A stretch of 64,000 bases of DNA from JANQPX01 sp039197065 (GCA_039197065.1 JBCCUL010000007.1:124001-188000); one strand, 5' to 3'. Positions 1-8,607 are shown, counted from the first letter of the stretch. A program made the numbers and translations. The notes: generated by a model not told the origin, from the letters alone.

Positions 1-552
1 TCGACCCGCATGGGTCGGGACAACAAACTCCTGGCTGAGATCGACAGTAAGCCCATGCTCCTTCATGCCGTCGACGCAATGATTGCCTCCCGCGCCGATC
101 CCGTGATCGTGGTAACCGGTCATGAGGCGGATGCCGTGAAGGCGGCGATCGATGATCGAAGCGTCCAGGTCGTTCACAACCCGGATTATGCGGACGGGCT
201 CAGCACATCGCTTGCCGCCGGGCTGGAAGCCTTGCCGGAGAACGCAGCCGGCGTCCTGATCGGGCTCGGCGACATGCCACGCATCCAATCTGCGGACATT
301 GATCGGCTGATCGCCGCCTTCAATCCGGCCGAGGGGCGTGCGATCTGCGTGCCGACGGTCGCGGGCAAGCGCGGCAATCCCGTCCTGTTCGCAACCGAGT
401 TTCTCCCGGAGATGCGCGATGTCGAAGGCGATGTCGGCGCCCGTCATCTGATCGGCGCGCATCATGATCGGGTCTGCGAGGTCGAGATGGACGATGATGC
501 CGCCCTGATCGATGTCGATACCAAAGACGCCCTGGCGGCGCTTCGCCGATGA
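1..552 (+). CDS. MobA/MocA-like nucleotidyltransferase, 5' end missing
   Basis: This is the C-terminal ~183 residues of a molybdenum-cofactor-type nucleotidyltransferase; the gene enters from the left edge already in frame. The first visible residues, STRMGRDNKLL, are the tail of the LAAGxSxRMGxxK nucleotide-binding loop of the MobA/MocA/CoxI fold, so only about 10 residues are missing. GLGDMP (visible residues ~88-93) matches the metal-binding GDMP motif and GKRGNPVLF (~122-130) is the family's typical GxRGxPVLF segment. Known members transfer CMP or GMP onto molybdopterin in the cytosol for xanthine-oxidase or DMSO-reductase type enzymes. The stop overlaps the next gene by 4 bp (ATGA), implying translational coupling. 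Whether it uses CTP or GTP cannot be told from this fragment. Confidence 0.88.
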   Translation, partial: STRMGRDNKLLAEIDSKPMLLHAVDAMIASRADPVIVVTGHEADAVKAAIDDRSVQVVHNPDYADGLSTSLAAGLEALPENAAGVLIGLGDMPRIQSADIDRLIAAFNPAEGRAICVPTVAGKRGNPVLFATEFLPEMRDVEGDVGARHLIGAHHDRVCEVEMDDDAALIDVDTKDALAALRR

Positions 553-971
553 GCGTCGATCTTTATCAGCAGGCGATCGTCGCGCTTGCCAAACGCGCCC
601 GCGAGCAGCCGCGCCTGGAAGCGCCCGATCGCAGCGTCACGGTCGACAATCCCCTTTGCGGCGATCGCATCACCATCGATCTTACCCTGGACGGCGATCT
701 CGTCGACAAGGTCGGCCACAAGACCAGGGGCTGCCTTCTATGCGAGGCTGCTGCCTGCCTGATTACGGATCATGCGCCCGGTGACGCCCAAGGCGATCTG
801 CAGGCGAAGGCTGAGAAGCTGATCGGGTCCTTCAGCGACGAAGATCAGTCATTGGCGGAACTCTGGCCCGGTCTCGAGACCCTGGCGCCGGCGCGCAACT
901 ACAAGAGCCGTCATCAATGCGTCACCCTGCCCTTTCAAGCCCTGACGAAAGCACTGGCGGACGATTCCTGA
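549..971 (+). CDS. NifU/SufU-like Fe-S cluster assembly scaffold
   Basis: A 140-residue protein of the IscU/SufU/NifU N-terminal family, which holds nascent Fe-S clusters (or zinc, in SufU) on three conserved cysteines. The expected motifs are present: NPLCGDR with Cys37 and Asp39, GCLLC with Cys62/Cys65 in place of the usual GxGCxI loop, and RHQCVTLPF with Cys124. An additional Cys70 follows the second motif. The Asp right after the first Cys is SufU-like. It overlaps the MobA-like gene by 4 bp, suggesting that cofactor insertion into a molybdo-iron-sulfur enzyme is the common theme; that link is inference. The protein is cytosolic, with no signal peptide. Confidence 0.85.
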   Translation: MSVDLYQQAIVALAKRAREQPRLEAPDRSVTVDNPLCGDRITIDLTLDGDLVDKVGHKTRGCLLCEAAACLITDHAPGDAQGDLQAKAEKLIGSFSDEDQSLAELWPGLETLAPARNYKSRHQCVTLPFQALTKALADDS

Positions 972-974
972 GGC

Positions 975-994
975 GATCCGGCGTTAAACGGATC
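975..994. terminator. possible bidirectional terminator hairpin
   Basis: GATCCG (975-980) and CGGATC (989-994) form a 6-bp stem with an 8-nt loop between the convergent stops at 971 and 993. There is no T-run, so this is a weak call based on position and symmetry. Confidence 0.3.
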
Positions 995-1757
995 AAACCA
1001 AGATGCCGCGCGCGATCAGATGGAGGCCGTTCAGGAAAAGCGCGATCATGATGACCCGGCTGAAGCGTTCCTCTGGAATTCGGTGGCGGTAGTGGTTGCC
1101 GAGGATCAAGCCCGCGAACATCGGGACGAGGGCGATCGCCGAGGTCACCACCTGACTGCCGGCGAGGATCTGATGGCCCGCCATGTAGATCGCGATGCTG
1201 GCGGTGATGATCAGGAAGGAGATGCCCATCGCCTGGACCAGCACGTCCCGCTTCAGGCCAAGCGCCTGCAGATAGAGGATGCCGGGGATGATGAAGACGC
1301 CGGTCATCCCGAACATCACGCCGCCAAAGCCACCGGCGATCGGGCTGTACCAACGCTCGCGCTCAGGGGCCGGCGGGGAGAATTTCCGGCCGGTCAGATT
1401 GAGGCCGGTATAGATGCAAAGCACGATCCCGAGCACGCCGAGCAGCAGTTCGTCCTTGCCACCTGCGAGAATCCAAACACCGATCCCCACGCCGGCCACC
1501 GCCAGCAGGAAGAACGCCCAGAAGCGCTTGAGCAGTTGCAGTAAAGCGCCACCTACCAGCCCCTGCCAGATATTGGCGCAAAAGCTCGGCAGCAGCATGA
1601 AGCCGATGGCTTCCTTCAGGCCGAGCGGGGCGGCGAGCACGCCGAGCACGATAGTCGGCAGGCCGAGGCCGAGCGTGCCTTTGACCAGCCCCGCCACGAA
1701 GAAAGTCCCCGAGATCAGGAGGATCATGTCGACGGATGGCAACGCCCAGTCGGTCAA
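993..1757 (-). CDS. TauE/SafE (TSUP) family permease
   Basis: A 254-residue, very hydrophobic inner-membrane protein with about seven to eight predicted helices. The two family half-repeats are visible: GLVKGTLGLGLPTIVLG near residues 23-40 and GGFGGVMFGMTGVFIIPG near 143-160. Known TSUP members export or import sulfite, sulfoacetate or other small organic anions. The start used is a TTG whose last bases overlap the tctA stop (TTGA); an internal ATG at about residue 11 is the alternative. It is the last gene of the minus-strand tctCBA transcription unit, which suggests movement of a related organic acid, but the substrate is unknown. Confidence 0.85.
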   Translation of the reverse strand: MTDWALPSVDMILLISGTFFVAGLVKGTLGLGLPTIVLGVLAAPLGLKEAIGFMLLPSFCANIWQGLVGGALLQLLKRFWAFFLLAVAGVGIGVWILAGGKDELLLGVLGIVLCIYTGLNLTGRKFSPPAPERERWYSPIAGGFGGVMFGMTGVFIIPGILYLQALGLKRDVLVQAMGISFLIITASIAIYMAGHQILAGSQVVTSAIALVPMFAGLILGNHYRHRIPEERFSRVIMIALFLNGLHLIARGILV

Positions 1758-3418
1758 ACGGCCGAGTCAGCCGGTGCACCGGCATCCTTAAGGCGGCGGA
1801 ACACAAGAAAGCAGCCGATGAGGAAGCAGACGGCGCCGATCATGGGTCGTATGACGCCGCCCATCATGACGAATGGCAAGGTCACGGCGATCAGCACGGC
1901 CGGCAGATAGAACTTTGTCCAACCAGCACCCGCGACGCGCGCGTTTTGGAAGTATGGGAAGGCTGCGGAGAAAATCGCGATGGTCAGGAAGAAGAGCGAC
2001 CAGGGACGGGTGACGAAGGGCGAGAGATCCGTGCTGATCGCCAAGGCGCGGCTGAGATTGAGCTCGGCGACATTGCCGAGCACCACGCCCAGAATCATCG
2101 GCGCAAGCGGAAAGCCGAACTGGCGCATGAAGAATCCGAGGATGCCGAACCAGAACAGCGTCCAGATATCGAAGGTCGAATTATGCAGCGCGAAGACGCC
2201 GATCGAGGCGAGCGACAGAATCACGGCCGCCAACATGTACATCCGGATCTTGGTCACCAGCACAAAGACGCGCAGCATCATCGACTGCATGCCGAGCATG
2301 ATGAAATTGGCGACGAAGAAGGCGATGAAGATGGAATAGGCGAGCACCGGCTCTTCGGCGATGAAGGTTGGACCGGGCACCACGTCGTGGATCAGGAGTG
2401 CCCCCAGCATGATCGCCGCGGTGACGTCGCCCGGAATGCCGAGCGCCATGAGCGGCGTGAGCGCCCCACCTTCGACCGCATTGTTGGAGGTTTCCGGCGC
2501 GATCACGCCTTCGGGCTCGCCTTTCCCGAATTTCTCGGGCGTTTTTGAGGCTTTCTTCGCCTGATCATAGGCAAGGATATTGGCGATCGATCCGCCAGCG
2601 CCGGGCAGGATGCCGGTGAACATGCCGATCAAGGCCGAGCGCACCATGGTGGTCCAGCGCTTGGCGATCGCTTTGATCGCCCTCAGATGCTCGATCTTGA
2701 TGCGGACATTGCCGCGCTCGCTCAGCGACTCCCGCGCGCTCTTGGGATCACGAATGTCGGAAAGGAGCTGGCTGAAGGCAAAAACGCCGATCAGGACAGC
2801 GATGAAGTCGAAACCGCCCAAGAGAGGGTCGATGCCGAAATCGAAACGGCCGACGCCGACCGCCTGATCCTCGCCGACGGTGCGCACCAGAAGCCCGATC
2901 GCACCGGCGATCAGACCTTTGATCATGTTCTCGCCAGCGAGGCTCGCGGTCACGGTGAGCGCAAACATCACCAGCATGAAGAAGTCCCAGGGCTGGAACT
3001 CTAGGCCGACACGCGCGAGCTGCGGCGCGAATAGAACGAGCATGATGGCAGAGAGCGTGCCGCCGCAAAAGGACGACCAGACGCCGAGGCCGAGCGCGAA
3101 TCCGGGCTCGCCGCGCCTGGCCATGGGAAAACCGTCGAAGGTGGTGGCGACCGACGATGGTGTGCCTGGAATGCCGGTCAGGATGCCGGACATCAGACCA
3201 CCTGAGAGGCCACCGACCAGAACGGCGATCATGGTGGCGAGGCCCTGGGCCGGGTCCATCGAGAAGGTGAAGGGCAGCGTCAGCACCACCGCCATGGCGA
3301 TGGTGAAGCCAGGGATCGAACCCGCAAGCAGGCCTGCGCCGACGCCGACAATCATCAGGGCAAGGGTGTCAAAGGCGGCGATGCCGGCAAAAGCGAGGGC
3401 GAGGTTCTCGGCGACCAT
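1754..3418 (-). CDS. tctA: tripartite tricarboxylate transporter, large permease TctA
   Basis: At 554 residues this is slightly longer than the usual ~500 of the TctA family, the large 12-helix membrane subunit of TTT uptake systems. The signature region GIPGTPSSVATTFDGFPMA (about residues 84-102) matches the conserved GxPGxxSAxATxxDGxP loop, and its second copy is seen as PGAGGSIANILAYDQAKKASK followed by VIAPETSNNA. The cytoplasmic membrane location is clear from the hydrophobic segments. The gene starts 4 bp after the TctB stop and overlaps the downstream TauE-like gene. TTT systems use an electrochemical gradient and a periplasmic TctC to import carboxylates; the actual substrate cannot be read from the sequence. 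Confidence 0.95.
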   Translation of the reverse strand: MVAENLALAFAGIAAFDTLALMIVGVGAGLLAGSIPGFTIAMAVVLTLPFTFSMDPAQGLATMIAVLVGGLSGGLMSGILTGIPGTPSSVATTFDGFPMARRGEPGFALGLGVWSSFCGGTLSAIMLVLFAPQLARVGLEFQPWDFFMLVMFALTVTASLAGENMIKGLIAGAIGLLVRTVGEDQAVGVGRFDFGIDPLLGGFDFIAVLIGVFAFSQLLSDIRDPKSARESLSERGNVRIKIEHLRAIKAIAKRWTTMVRSALIGMFTGILPGAGGSIANILAYDQAKKASKTPEKFGKGEPEGVIAPETSNNAVEGGALTPLMALGIPGDVTAAIMLGALLIHDVVPGPTFIAEEPVLAYSIFIAFFVANFIMLGMQSMMLRVFVLVTKIRMYMLAAVILSLASIGVFALHNSTFDIWTLFWFGILGFFMRQFGFPLAPMILGVVLGNVAELNLSRALAISTDLSPFVTRPWSLFFLTIAIFSAAFPYFQNARVAGAGWTKFYLPAVLIAVTLPFVMMGGVIRPMIGAVCFLIGCFLVFRRLKDAGAPADSAV

Positions 3419-3422
3419 AGGC

Positions 3423-3959
3423 TTAAAACCTCGGCAGGATCATGCCGGTCGGCAGGGGCACGCGCAGACCGAAGGTGAAGAGCGCCCACATGCCGCCGAC
3501 AGCGACGATCGCAATGACGGCGTGCAATAAGAGCTGCCGCGGCTGCCAGCCGCCAAGTGCGTTCAGCAGCAAGAAAGCAAAGGACACGCCGCCGATCAGC
3601 ATGCCTATATAGGGCATGGTCAGCAGATAGAGGAGGAACAGCGAAAAGCACCAGATGACGTTTCGCCAATAGCCGAAGAAGCCGGCGACGCCAGCGGGCT
3701 CGACATCTTGCCCGGAGGACGCGGTCCCGTCCCCAGACTTTGGCACGTCGACGCTGGCCGGCGTCCCGGCCCCGCGAAGGGATTGGATAAGATAGAGAAA
3801 CGACAGGAACCCCAGAACGCCGACGACGACGCGCGGCCAGGTGGCGGGGCTGAGCTGGCCGTAGTCGGGTTCGCGGATATCGAAGCTTGCCAGCATGAGG
3901 CCGCCCGAGATGAGCAGCAGGAGGATCGCGATGACGGTATCCTGGCTCAGGCGGCCCAT
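3423..3959 (-). CDS. tctB: tripartite tricarboxylate transporter, small permease TctB
   Basis: A 178-residue membrane protein with four hydrophobic stretches (about residues 9-28, 42-60, 105-125 and 140-160), the topology of TctB, the small poorly conserved subunit that pairs with TctA. The family assignment rests largely on size, topology and its place between tctC and tctA. It starts with ATG; 130 bp separate it from the upstream tctC, and that gap holds a strong hairpin that could lower tctBA expression relative to tctC. The stretch at residues 65-90 is hydrophilic and probably a loop. Confidence 0.9.
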   Translation of the reverse strand: MGRLSQDTVIAILLLLISGGLMLASFDIREPDYGQLSPATWPRVVVGVLGFLSFLYLIQSLRGAGTPASVDVPKSGDGTASSGQDVEPAGVAGFFGYWRNVIWCFSLFLLYLLTMPYIGMLIGGVSFAFLLLNALGGWQPRQLLLHAVIAIVAVGGMWALFTFGLRVPLPTGMILPRF

Positions 3960-4052
3960 GGGTGGAATGTCCCCATCTGTTGGTTCACACCGTCAGAAAT
4001 AGGACCGGCGGTAGGCGGCCAAGCATCCGCTTGGCTTGCATACCGCCGCCCC

Positions 4053-4088
4053 AGAAACAAACAAGTCAACGCGGCCGGCCGCGCCGAC
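4053..4088 (-). terminator. intercistronic hairpin between tctC and tctB
   Basis: Just after the tctC stop, positions 4065-4088 fold on the minus strand into a 10-bp stem (including two G-U pairs) with a CCGG tetraloop; its core is the 14-bp palindrome CGCGGCCGGCCGCG (4070-4083). A T-rich tract (TTGTTTGTTT) follows at 4064-4055. It looks like a partial terminator or mRNA-stabilising hairpin that keeps the binding protein more abundant than the permeases. Confidence 0.5.
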
Positions 4089-4089
4089 C

Positions 4090-5055
4090 CTACTTTTTGT
4101 ACATGCCGATCGAGATGGCGACCTCTTCATATTCGGCAAAGAGATCTTCCGCCCAGGCGCGATACTCGTCCGGGGACTGATAGTCGAGGCCGGTACCCTT
4201 GGCGGTCATCGATTCGATCAAGCCGGCGTCCTCGGTCGCCATCTTGAAGATCTCGGACCAATGGGCGATCACCTCAGGCGGCGTGCCTTTGGGGGCGACG
4301 ATGCCGCGTTCGAGGGCAAAGCTCAGATCGACGCCGAGTTCCTTCAGCGTCGGCATGTCAGCCACTTTGGGATCGCGTTCATCCGCAGCGATCGCCAGAC
4401 CTTTGAGCGCATTGGACTCGAAGTGTTTCTGGCCGGAAGCGACGTTCAAGGAGCCCATGTCGATGGCGCCGGACAGGAGGGCGGTCATGCGTTCCGCCGT
4501 GCCGTCATAGGGAACATAGGAGAACTCGATCCCCATTTTCTGAGCCAGCAGGATCCAGAGAAAATGGCTGGTGGAGCCAAAGGTGGCGCCGACCTTGATC
4601 GCGCCCGGATTCTCCTCGGCGTACGTCTTGAACTCTTCGAAGGTGTTGTAGGACGTGTCGATATTGGCGCCAACGATGTCGGGCGTCTTGGTGAGATTGG
4701 CGACGGTCTCGAAGCCGTCGAAATGGAAATCGATGCGGCCGTTCAGATAGCTTGTGACGGCGGACTGGTGGATGGCGAAGAGGGTGCAGCCATCAGGAGC
4801 GGCCTTGGCGGCTTCCTTGGCCCCCTTGTTGCCGCCCTGGCCGGGAACGGTGACCACCTGGATCTTGGGCTGGACGTCCAGTTCCTGGATGGTCTTCTCA
4901 AATTCTGCGAAAATCACGGCGGTGCCGCCGCCAGCGCCCCAGGGCACGATCAACTGAGCGGTGTCGCAGGGAATGTCGGCAGCATAGGATGGTGAAGCCG
5001 AGAGCAGGCCGATTGCTGCGGCCGAGGCGAGAACGGTCTTGGAAAGGGTGGGCAC
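4090..5055 (-). CDS. tctC: tripartite tricarboxylate transporter binding protein TctC
   Basis: A 321-residue periplasmic binding protein of the Bug/TctC family. Residues 1-25 form a signal peptide ending near SPSYAADIPC. Family landmarks are IVPWGAGGGTAV (about 37-48), the VTVPGQGGNKGA loop (about 67-78) and GVDLSFALERGIVAPKGTP (about 247-265). The start is a GTG preceded by GGGAG at 7 nt spacing. It captures a carboxylate ligand and delivers it to TctAB. It opens the tctCBA-tauE unit and is divergent from the gamma-glutamyltransferase gene, with a shared 201-bp intergenic region. Bug proteins bind very varied ligands, so the substrate stays open. Confidence 0.93.
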   Translation of the reverse strand: MPTLSKTVLASAAAIGLLSASPSYAADIPCDTAQLIVPWGAGGGTAVIFAEFEKTIQELDVQPKIQVVTVPGQGGNKGAKEAAKAAPDGCTLFAIHQSAVTSYLNGRIDFHFDGFETVANLTKTPDIVGANIDTSYNTFEEFKTYAEENPGAIKVGATFGSTSHFLWILLAQKMGIEFSYVPYDGTAERMTALLSGAIDMGSLNVASGQKHFESNALKGLAIAADERDPKVADMPTLKELGVDLSFALERGIVAPKGTPPEVIAHWSEIFKMATEDAGLIESMTAKGTGLDYQSPDEYRAWAEDLFAEYEEVAISIGMYKK

Positions 5056-5256
5056 GTCAGTCTCCCGTCGATGGATGGTCGTTCGAGCCTCCAGGGCTCC
5101 TGGTTCCGTCAGCCAGGCGGCCGACAGTGTTGTTCACTTGTTAACGACTATAGAGAGGACAGTTCGGCTTGCAAATGGCACGGCGCTGGCGTTCTCTTGA
5201 AACCAGCCCTGGCGTACGCAGACCCGGGCTTGGAGCCAGTCCAAGAGGGAGTTTTC

Positions 5257-6846
5257 ATGCGCGATCTCGAACGTCCCGGCCGCTCGCCCGTCCATGCTCC
5301 GGACGGCATGGCCTGCACCTCCCATCCGCTCTCGAGCCAGGTCGCGATCGACGTCTTGAAATCGGGCGGCAATGCCATGGACGCCGCGGTTGCCGCCTGC
5401 GCCGTGCAATGTGTGGTCGAGCCAGGCTCCACCGGTATCGGCGGTGACTGCTTTTGCCTCTACGCACCCGAGGGCTCGGCCGATATCGTCGCCTTCAATG
5501 GCTCAGGCAAGGCGCCCGCCGCAGCATCGGTCGACTGGTACCGCACGAATGGCTTTCACGAGATCGAGCGCAACACGCCCCATTCGGTCACCGTGCCTGG
5601 CGCTGTTGACGCCTGGGAAACGCTGATCCGGGATTTTGGTCGAAAATCGCTGGGCGAGCTGCTGCAGCCGGCTATCGCCTATGCGCAAAACGGCTACCCG
5701 ATCTCCTCCAGGGTGCATACGGACTTCGCCTCGTCGGCAGCCCTTCTCGCCAAGGATGAGACCGGGGCGCGCATCTTTCTTCCGGCCGGCCGGCCGCCGG
5801 CTGTCGGCCAGATGCACCGGCAACCGGAGCTGGCGGCGACCTTGGAAAAAATCGCGAATCACGGCCGCGAGGCCTTCTACGCCGGCGCCGTCATGGATGA
5901 CATGCTGAGCTATCTCCAGTCCCGCGGCGGCTTGCATACCGAGGAGGACTTTGCGGCGGTCAAGGGCGACTATGTTCAGCCGATCGCGTCAGAGTTTCGC
6001 GGCTATCAGGTGCATGAATGCCCGCCCAATGGCCAGGGCGTGATCGCGCTCCTGCTCCTCAACATCATGAGCGAGATCGAAACCGGCGACCATCCGATCG
6101 AGTTGGAGCGCATCCATCAGGAGCTCGAGGCCTGCCGCCTGGCCTATACCGCAAGGAACCTCTTCGTTGGCGACCCTGCCTTTTCCGACGTTCCGGTGGA
6201 AGGGCTGCTGTCGGACGCTTACGCGCGGAAGCTGCGTGCGAAAATTGATCCGGCAAAGGCCAACGAAAACCCTGAGCCCGGCATGCCGGCCCATGAGGAT
6301 ACGGTCTACATCACCGTGGTCGACAAGGACCGCAATGCCTGCAGTTTCATCAATACCCTGTTCGCTGGCTTCGGCAGCGGCCTGGTGGCGCCGAAAAGCG
6401 GCGTGGTCCTGCAAAATCGCGGCTGCGGCTTCAACCTCGATCCGGACAGCCCGAACCGCATCGAAGGCGGCAAGCGCCCGCTGCACACCATTATTCCGGG
6501 CATGGTGACCAAGGATGAACGCGCGGTCATGCCGTTCGGCGTCATGGGCGGGCAGTATCAGTCCATGGGCCATATGCAGTTCCTGACTGCCCTTTTCGAC
6601 TACGGCATGGACATTCAAGAAGCCATGGATCGCCCGCGCTTCATGGTCCAGCCCTTCACCGGCGAGGTGGAGATGGAAGGCACGGTACCCACTGAGATTC
6701 GCGAAGAACTGACCAGGCGTGGCCATCGTATCGTGCCGCCGGCGAAGCCGATCGGCGGCAGCCAGGCAATTTGGATCGATTGGGAGGAAGGCGTGCTGAC
6801 CGGCGGCTCCGATCCGCGTAAGGACGGCGCCGCCATGGGCTATTAG
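5257..6846 (+). CDS. gamma-glutamyltransferase family protein
   Basis: A 529-residue N-terminal-nucleophile hydrolase of the GGT family. These enzymes cleave themselves before a Thr and then hydrolyse or transfer gamma-glutamyl groups from glutathione-like substrates. Thr349 in HEDTVYITVVD is the expected cleavage site and nucleophile; NTLFAGFGSGLVAPKSG follows, and GSTGIGGDCF lies near residues 59-68. The start at 5257 is chosen because AGAGGGAG sits just upstream; the reading frame stays open further upstream, but that extension looks non-coding. No clear signal peptide is seen, so it resembles the cytosolic YwrD-like branch rather than periplasmic Ggt. It is divergent from tctC and 104 bp ahead of a TPR gene; a 13-bp palindrome begins at the last base of its stop codon. 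Confidence 0.92.
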   Translation: MRDLERPGRSPVHAPDGMACTSHPLSSQVAIDVLKSGGNAMDAAVAACAVQCVVEPGSTGIGGDCFCLYAPEGSADIVAFNGSGKAPAAASVDWYRTNGFHEIERNTPHSVTVPGAVDAWETLIRDFGRKSLGELLQPAIAYAQNGYPISSRVHTDFASSAALLAKDETGARIFLPAGRPPAVGQMHRQPELAATLEKIANHGREAFYAGAVMDDMLSYLQSRGGLHTEEDFAAVKGDYVQPIASEFRGYQVHECPPNGQGVIALLLLNIMSEIETGDHPIELERIHQELEACRLAYTARNLFVGDPAFSDVPVEGLLSDAYARKLRAKIDPAKANENPEPGMPAHEDTVYITVVDKDRNACSFINTLFAGFGSGLVAPKSGVVLQNRGCGFNLDPDSPNRIEGGKRPLHTIIPGMVTKDERAVMPFGVMGGQYQSMGHMQFLTALFDYGMDIQEAMDRPRFMVQPFTGEVEMEGTVPTEIREELTRRGHRIVPPAKPIGGSQAIWIDWEEGVLTGGSDPRKDGAAMGY

Positions 6847-6858
6847 TGGTGTGACCAC
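6846..6858. promoter_or_regulatory. GTGGTGTGACCAC palindrome, copy 1 (operator-like)
   Basis: A 13-bp inverted repeat, GTGGT-GTG-ACCAC, starts at the last base of the gamma-glutamyltransferase stop codon, 93 bp ahead of the TPR gene start. The core TGGT-N3-ACCA is the half-site pattern of FadR/FCD-type GntR regulators. The 19 bp from 6846 are identical to copy 3 at 57972. No GntR gene lies in the window. Confidence 0.45.
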
Positions 6859-6950
6859 ATCATTGACTTTGGAGCGTCATCAAAGAACGCGCCAAGGCGC
6901 TTCGGAGGTCGCGCCGATATAGAAGGAAGAATGAACGGGGAGAATTGGTC

Positions 6951-8603
6951 ATGTCCGACTATTACGATCTCGGCAATTACAGCCGAAAGATCACCACGAC
7001 ATCTGCAGACGCCCAGCAGTGGTTCGATCGTGGGCTCGTTTGGTGCTATGGTTACAACCACGAAGAGTCGATTGCCTGTTATCGGCAAGCACTGGGGGCC
7101 GATCCCGCCTGCGCCATGGCCTGGTGGGGCATCGCCTACGCATCCGGCTGCAACTACAACAAGCCCTGGGAAGCCTTCGACGAGGCTGACGCCATCAGCT
7201 CGGTCAGCACGGCTTTCGAGGCGACCGCAAACGCCAAACGCCTGGCCGCATCGGCCACGCCGGCCGAAAAGGCGCTGATCGAAGCGCTTTCGGCGCGCTA
7301 TCCGCAAGCAACGCCTGGCGATGATATGGAGGCATGGAACGACTGTTATGCCGATGCCATGCGCAACGTGCATCAGCAGTTTGGTGACGATCTAGACGTT
7401 GCTTCGCTATTTGCCGAAGCGCTCATGAACAGAACGCCTTGGGCGCTATGGGACCTGGAGACCGGCGAGATCGCCGAGGGTGCCGATACAGCCGAAGCCA
7501 TTGAGGTTCTGGAAGCGGCCATGGCCAGGGAGGGAGGCGATCGCCATCCCGGCCTGCTGCACATGTATATCCACCTGATGGAGATGTCGCCACATCCGGA
7601 AACTGCGCTTAAGGCCTGTGACAATCTCCGCGACCTCGTGCCCGATGCCGGCCATCTTCAACATATGCCGACCCATATCGACGTGCTCTGCGGGCATTAT
7701 GAGACAGTGGTCAGGTCGAACGCTGCGGCGATCGTCGCCGACCGAAAGTTCCTGAAACGCGAGGGGGCGCTTAAGTTCTATTCGCTCTATCGCTGCCACG
7801 ATTACCATTTCAAGATCTACGGCGCGATGTTCCTGGGTCAGCGGCAGCCGGCGCTAGATGCGGCCGACGAGATGATCAGCACCCTCCCGGAGGAGCTGCT
7901 GAAGGTCGAAAGTCCGCCCATGGCCGATTGGGTCGAGGGCTTCGTGCCGATGAAGATGCATGTGCTCATCCGCTTCGGCATGTGGCTGGAGATCATCGAC
8001 ACACCGTTGCCGACCAACCAGGACCTTTTCTGCACGACGACGGCGATGATCCATTACGCCAAAGGCGTGGCCTACGCCGCGACCGGTGATATCGCAAACG
8101 CCGAGCATCAACAGGCGCTGTTCGAAGATGCCGTGAAGCGCGTGCCGGACACCCGATATGTCTTCAACAACACCTGCCTGGACATCCTCGCGGTTGCCGC
8201 CGAGATGCTGAAGGGCGAGCTCGAATATCGAAGGGGCAATGTCGACCAAGCGTTCGCCCATCTTCGAAAGTCGGTCGAACTCGACGATAACCTCCCCTAT
8301 GACGAGCCCTGGGGCTGGATGCAGCCCACACGCCATGCGCTTGGCGCACTTCTGCTCGAACAGAACAGGGTGGAGGAAGCCGAGGCCGTGTACCGCGCCG
8401 ATCTGGGCCTTGATGAAACCCTCGCCCGCGCCTGTCAGCACCCCGACAATGTCTGGTCGCTGCAAGGTCTGCATGAATGCCTGACCCGTCTCGGCAAGAC
8501 CGAGGAAGCCAAATTCGTAAAGCTTCGCCTCGAACTCGCCGAAGCCCGCGCTGACGGCCCGATCAACGCATCCTGCTTCTGTCGGCTTGAGAAAGTGGTG
8601 TGA
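6951..8603 (+). CDS. tetratricopeptide-repeat protein of unknown function
   Basis: A 550-residue soluble protein with TPR-like helices. The N-terminal part (WFDRGLVWCYGYNHEESIA, about residues 22-40, then CAMAWWGIAYASG) is the pattern of a family of uncharacterised alphaproteobacterial TPR proteins. A C-terminal repeat (LKGELEYRRGNVDQAFAHLR, about 423-442) is also typical. The start is the ATG at 6951, because GGGGAGA lies 7 nt upstream; a TTG 6 nt earlier is unlikely. There is no signal peptide, membrane helix or catalytic motif I can name. His- and Trp-rich segments (HIDVLCGHYE, RCHDYHFKIYG) could bind a ligand or metal, but that is only a guess. Identical 13-bp palindromes lie at both ends of the gene. 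Confidence 0.85.
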   Translation: MSDYYDLGNYSRKITTTSADAQQWFDRGLVWCYGYNHEESIACYRQALGADPACAMAWWGIAYASGCNYNKPWEAFDEADAISSVSTAFEATANAKRLAASATPAEKALIEALSARYPQATPGDDMEAWNDCYADAMRNVHQQFGDDLDVASLFAEALMNRTPWALWDLETGEIAEGADTAEAIEVLEAAMAREGGDRHPGLLHMYIHLMEMSPHPETALKACDNLRDLVPDAGHLQHMPTHIDVLCGHYETVVRSNAAAIVADRKFLKREGALKFYSLYRCHDYHFKIYGAMFLGQRQPALDAADEMISTLPEELLKVESPPMADWVEGFVPMKMHVLIRFGMWLEIIDTPLPTNQDLFCTTTAMIHYAKGVAYAATGDIANAEHQQALFEDAVKRVPDTRYVFNNTCLDILAVAAEMLKGELEYRRGNVDQAFAHLRKSVELDDNLPYDEPWGWMQPTRHALGALLLEQNRVEEAEAVYRADLGLDETLARACQHPDNVWSLQGLHECLTRLGKTEEAKFVKLRLELAEARADGPINASCFCRLEKVV

Positions 8604-8607
8604 CCAC
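8595..8607. promoter_or_regulatory. GTGGTGTGACCAC palindrome, copy 2
   Basis: The same 13-bp palindrome as at 6846; here the TGA stop of the TPR gene lies inside it (8601-8603). The following bases, CATCGACTT, resemble those after copy 1 (CATTGACTT), so the repeat extends imperfectly to ~25 bp. Copies 1 and 2 thus bracket the TPR gene. Confidence 0.45.

Noticed and set aside
1736..2548. Plus-strand reading frame of 270 codons opposite tctA
   Set aside because: Composition (His, Glu, Asp, Gln, Arg) is that of an antisense shadow of a membrane protein; tctA is certain.
4036..4995. Long plus-strand reading frame opposite tctC
   Set aside because: Antisense shadow of tctC, whose family motifs and signal peptide are clear.
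5176..5190. Sigma-54-like TGGCACGGCGCTGGC upstream of the gamma-glutamyltransferase gene
   Set aside because: The GG-N10-GC spacing is right but the -12 element reads TGGC instead of TTGC, and the GC-rich spacer makes chance likely.
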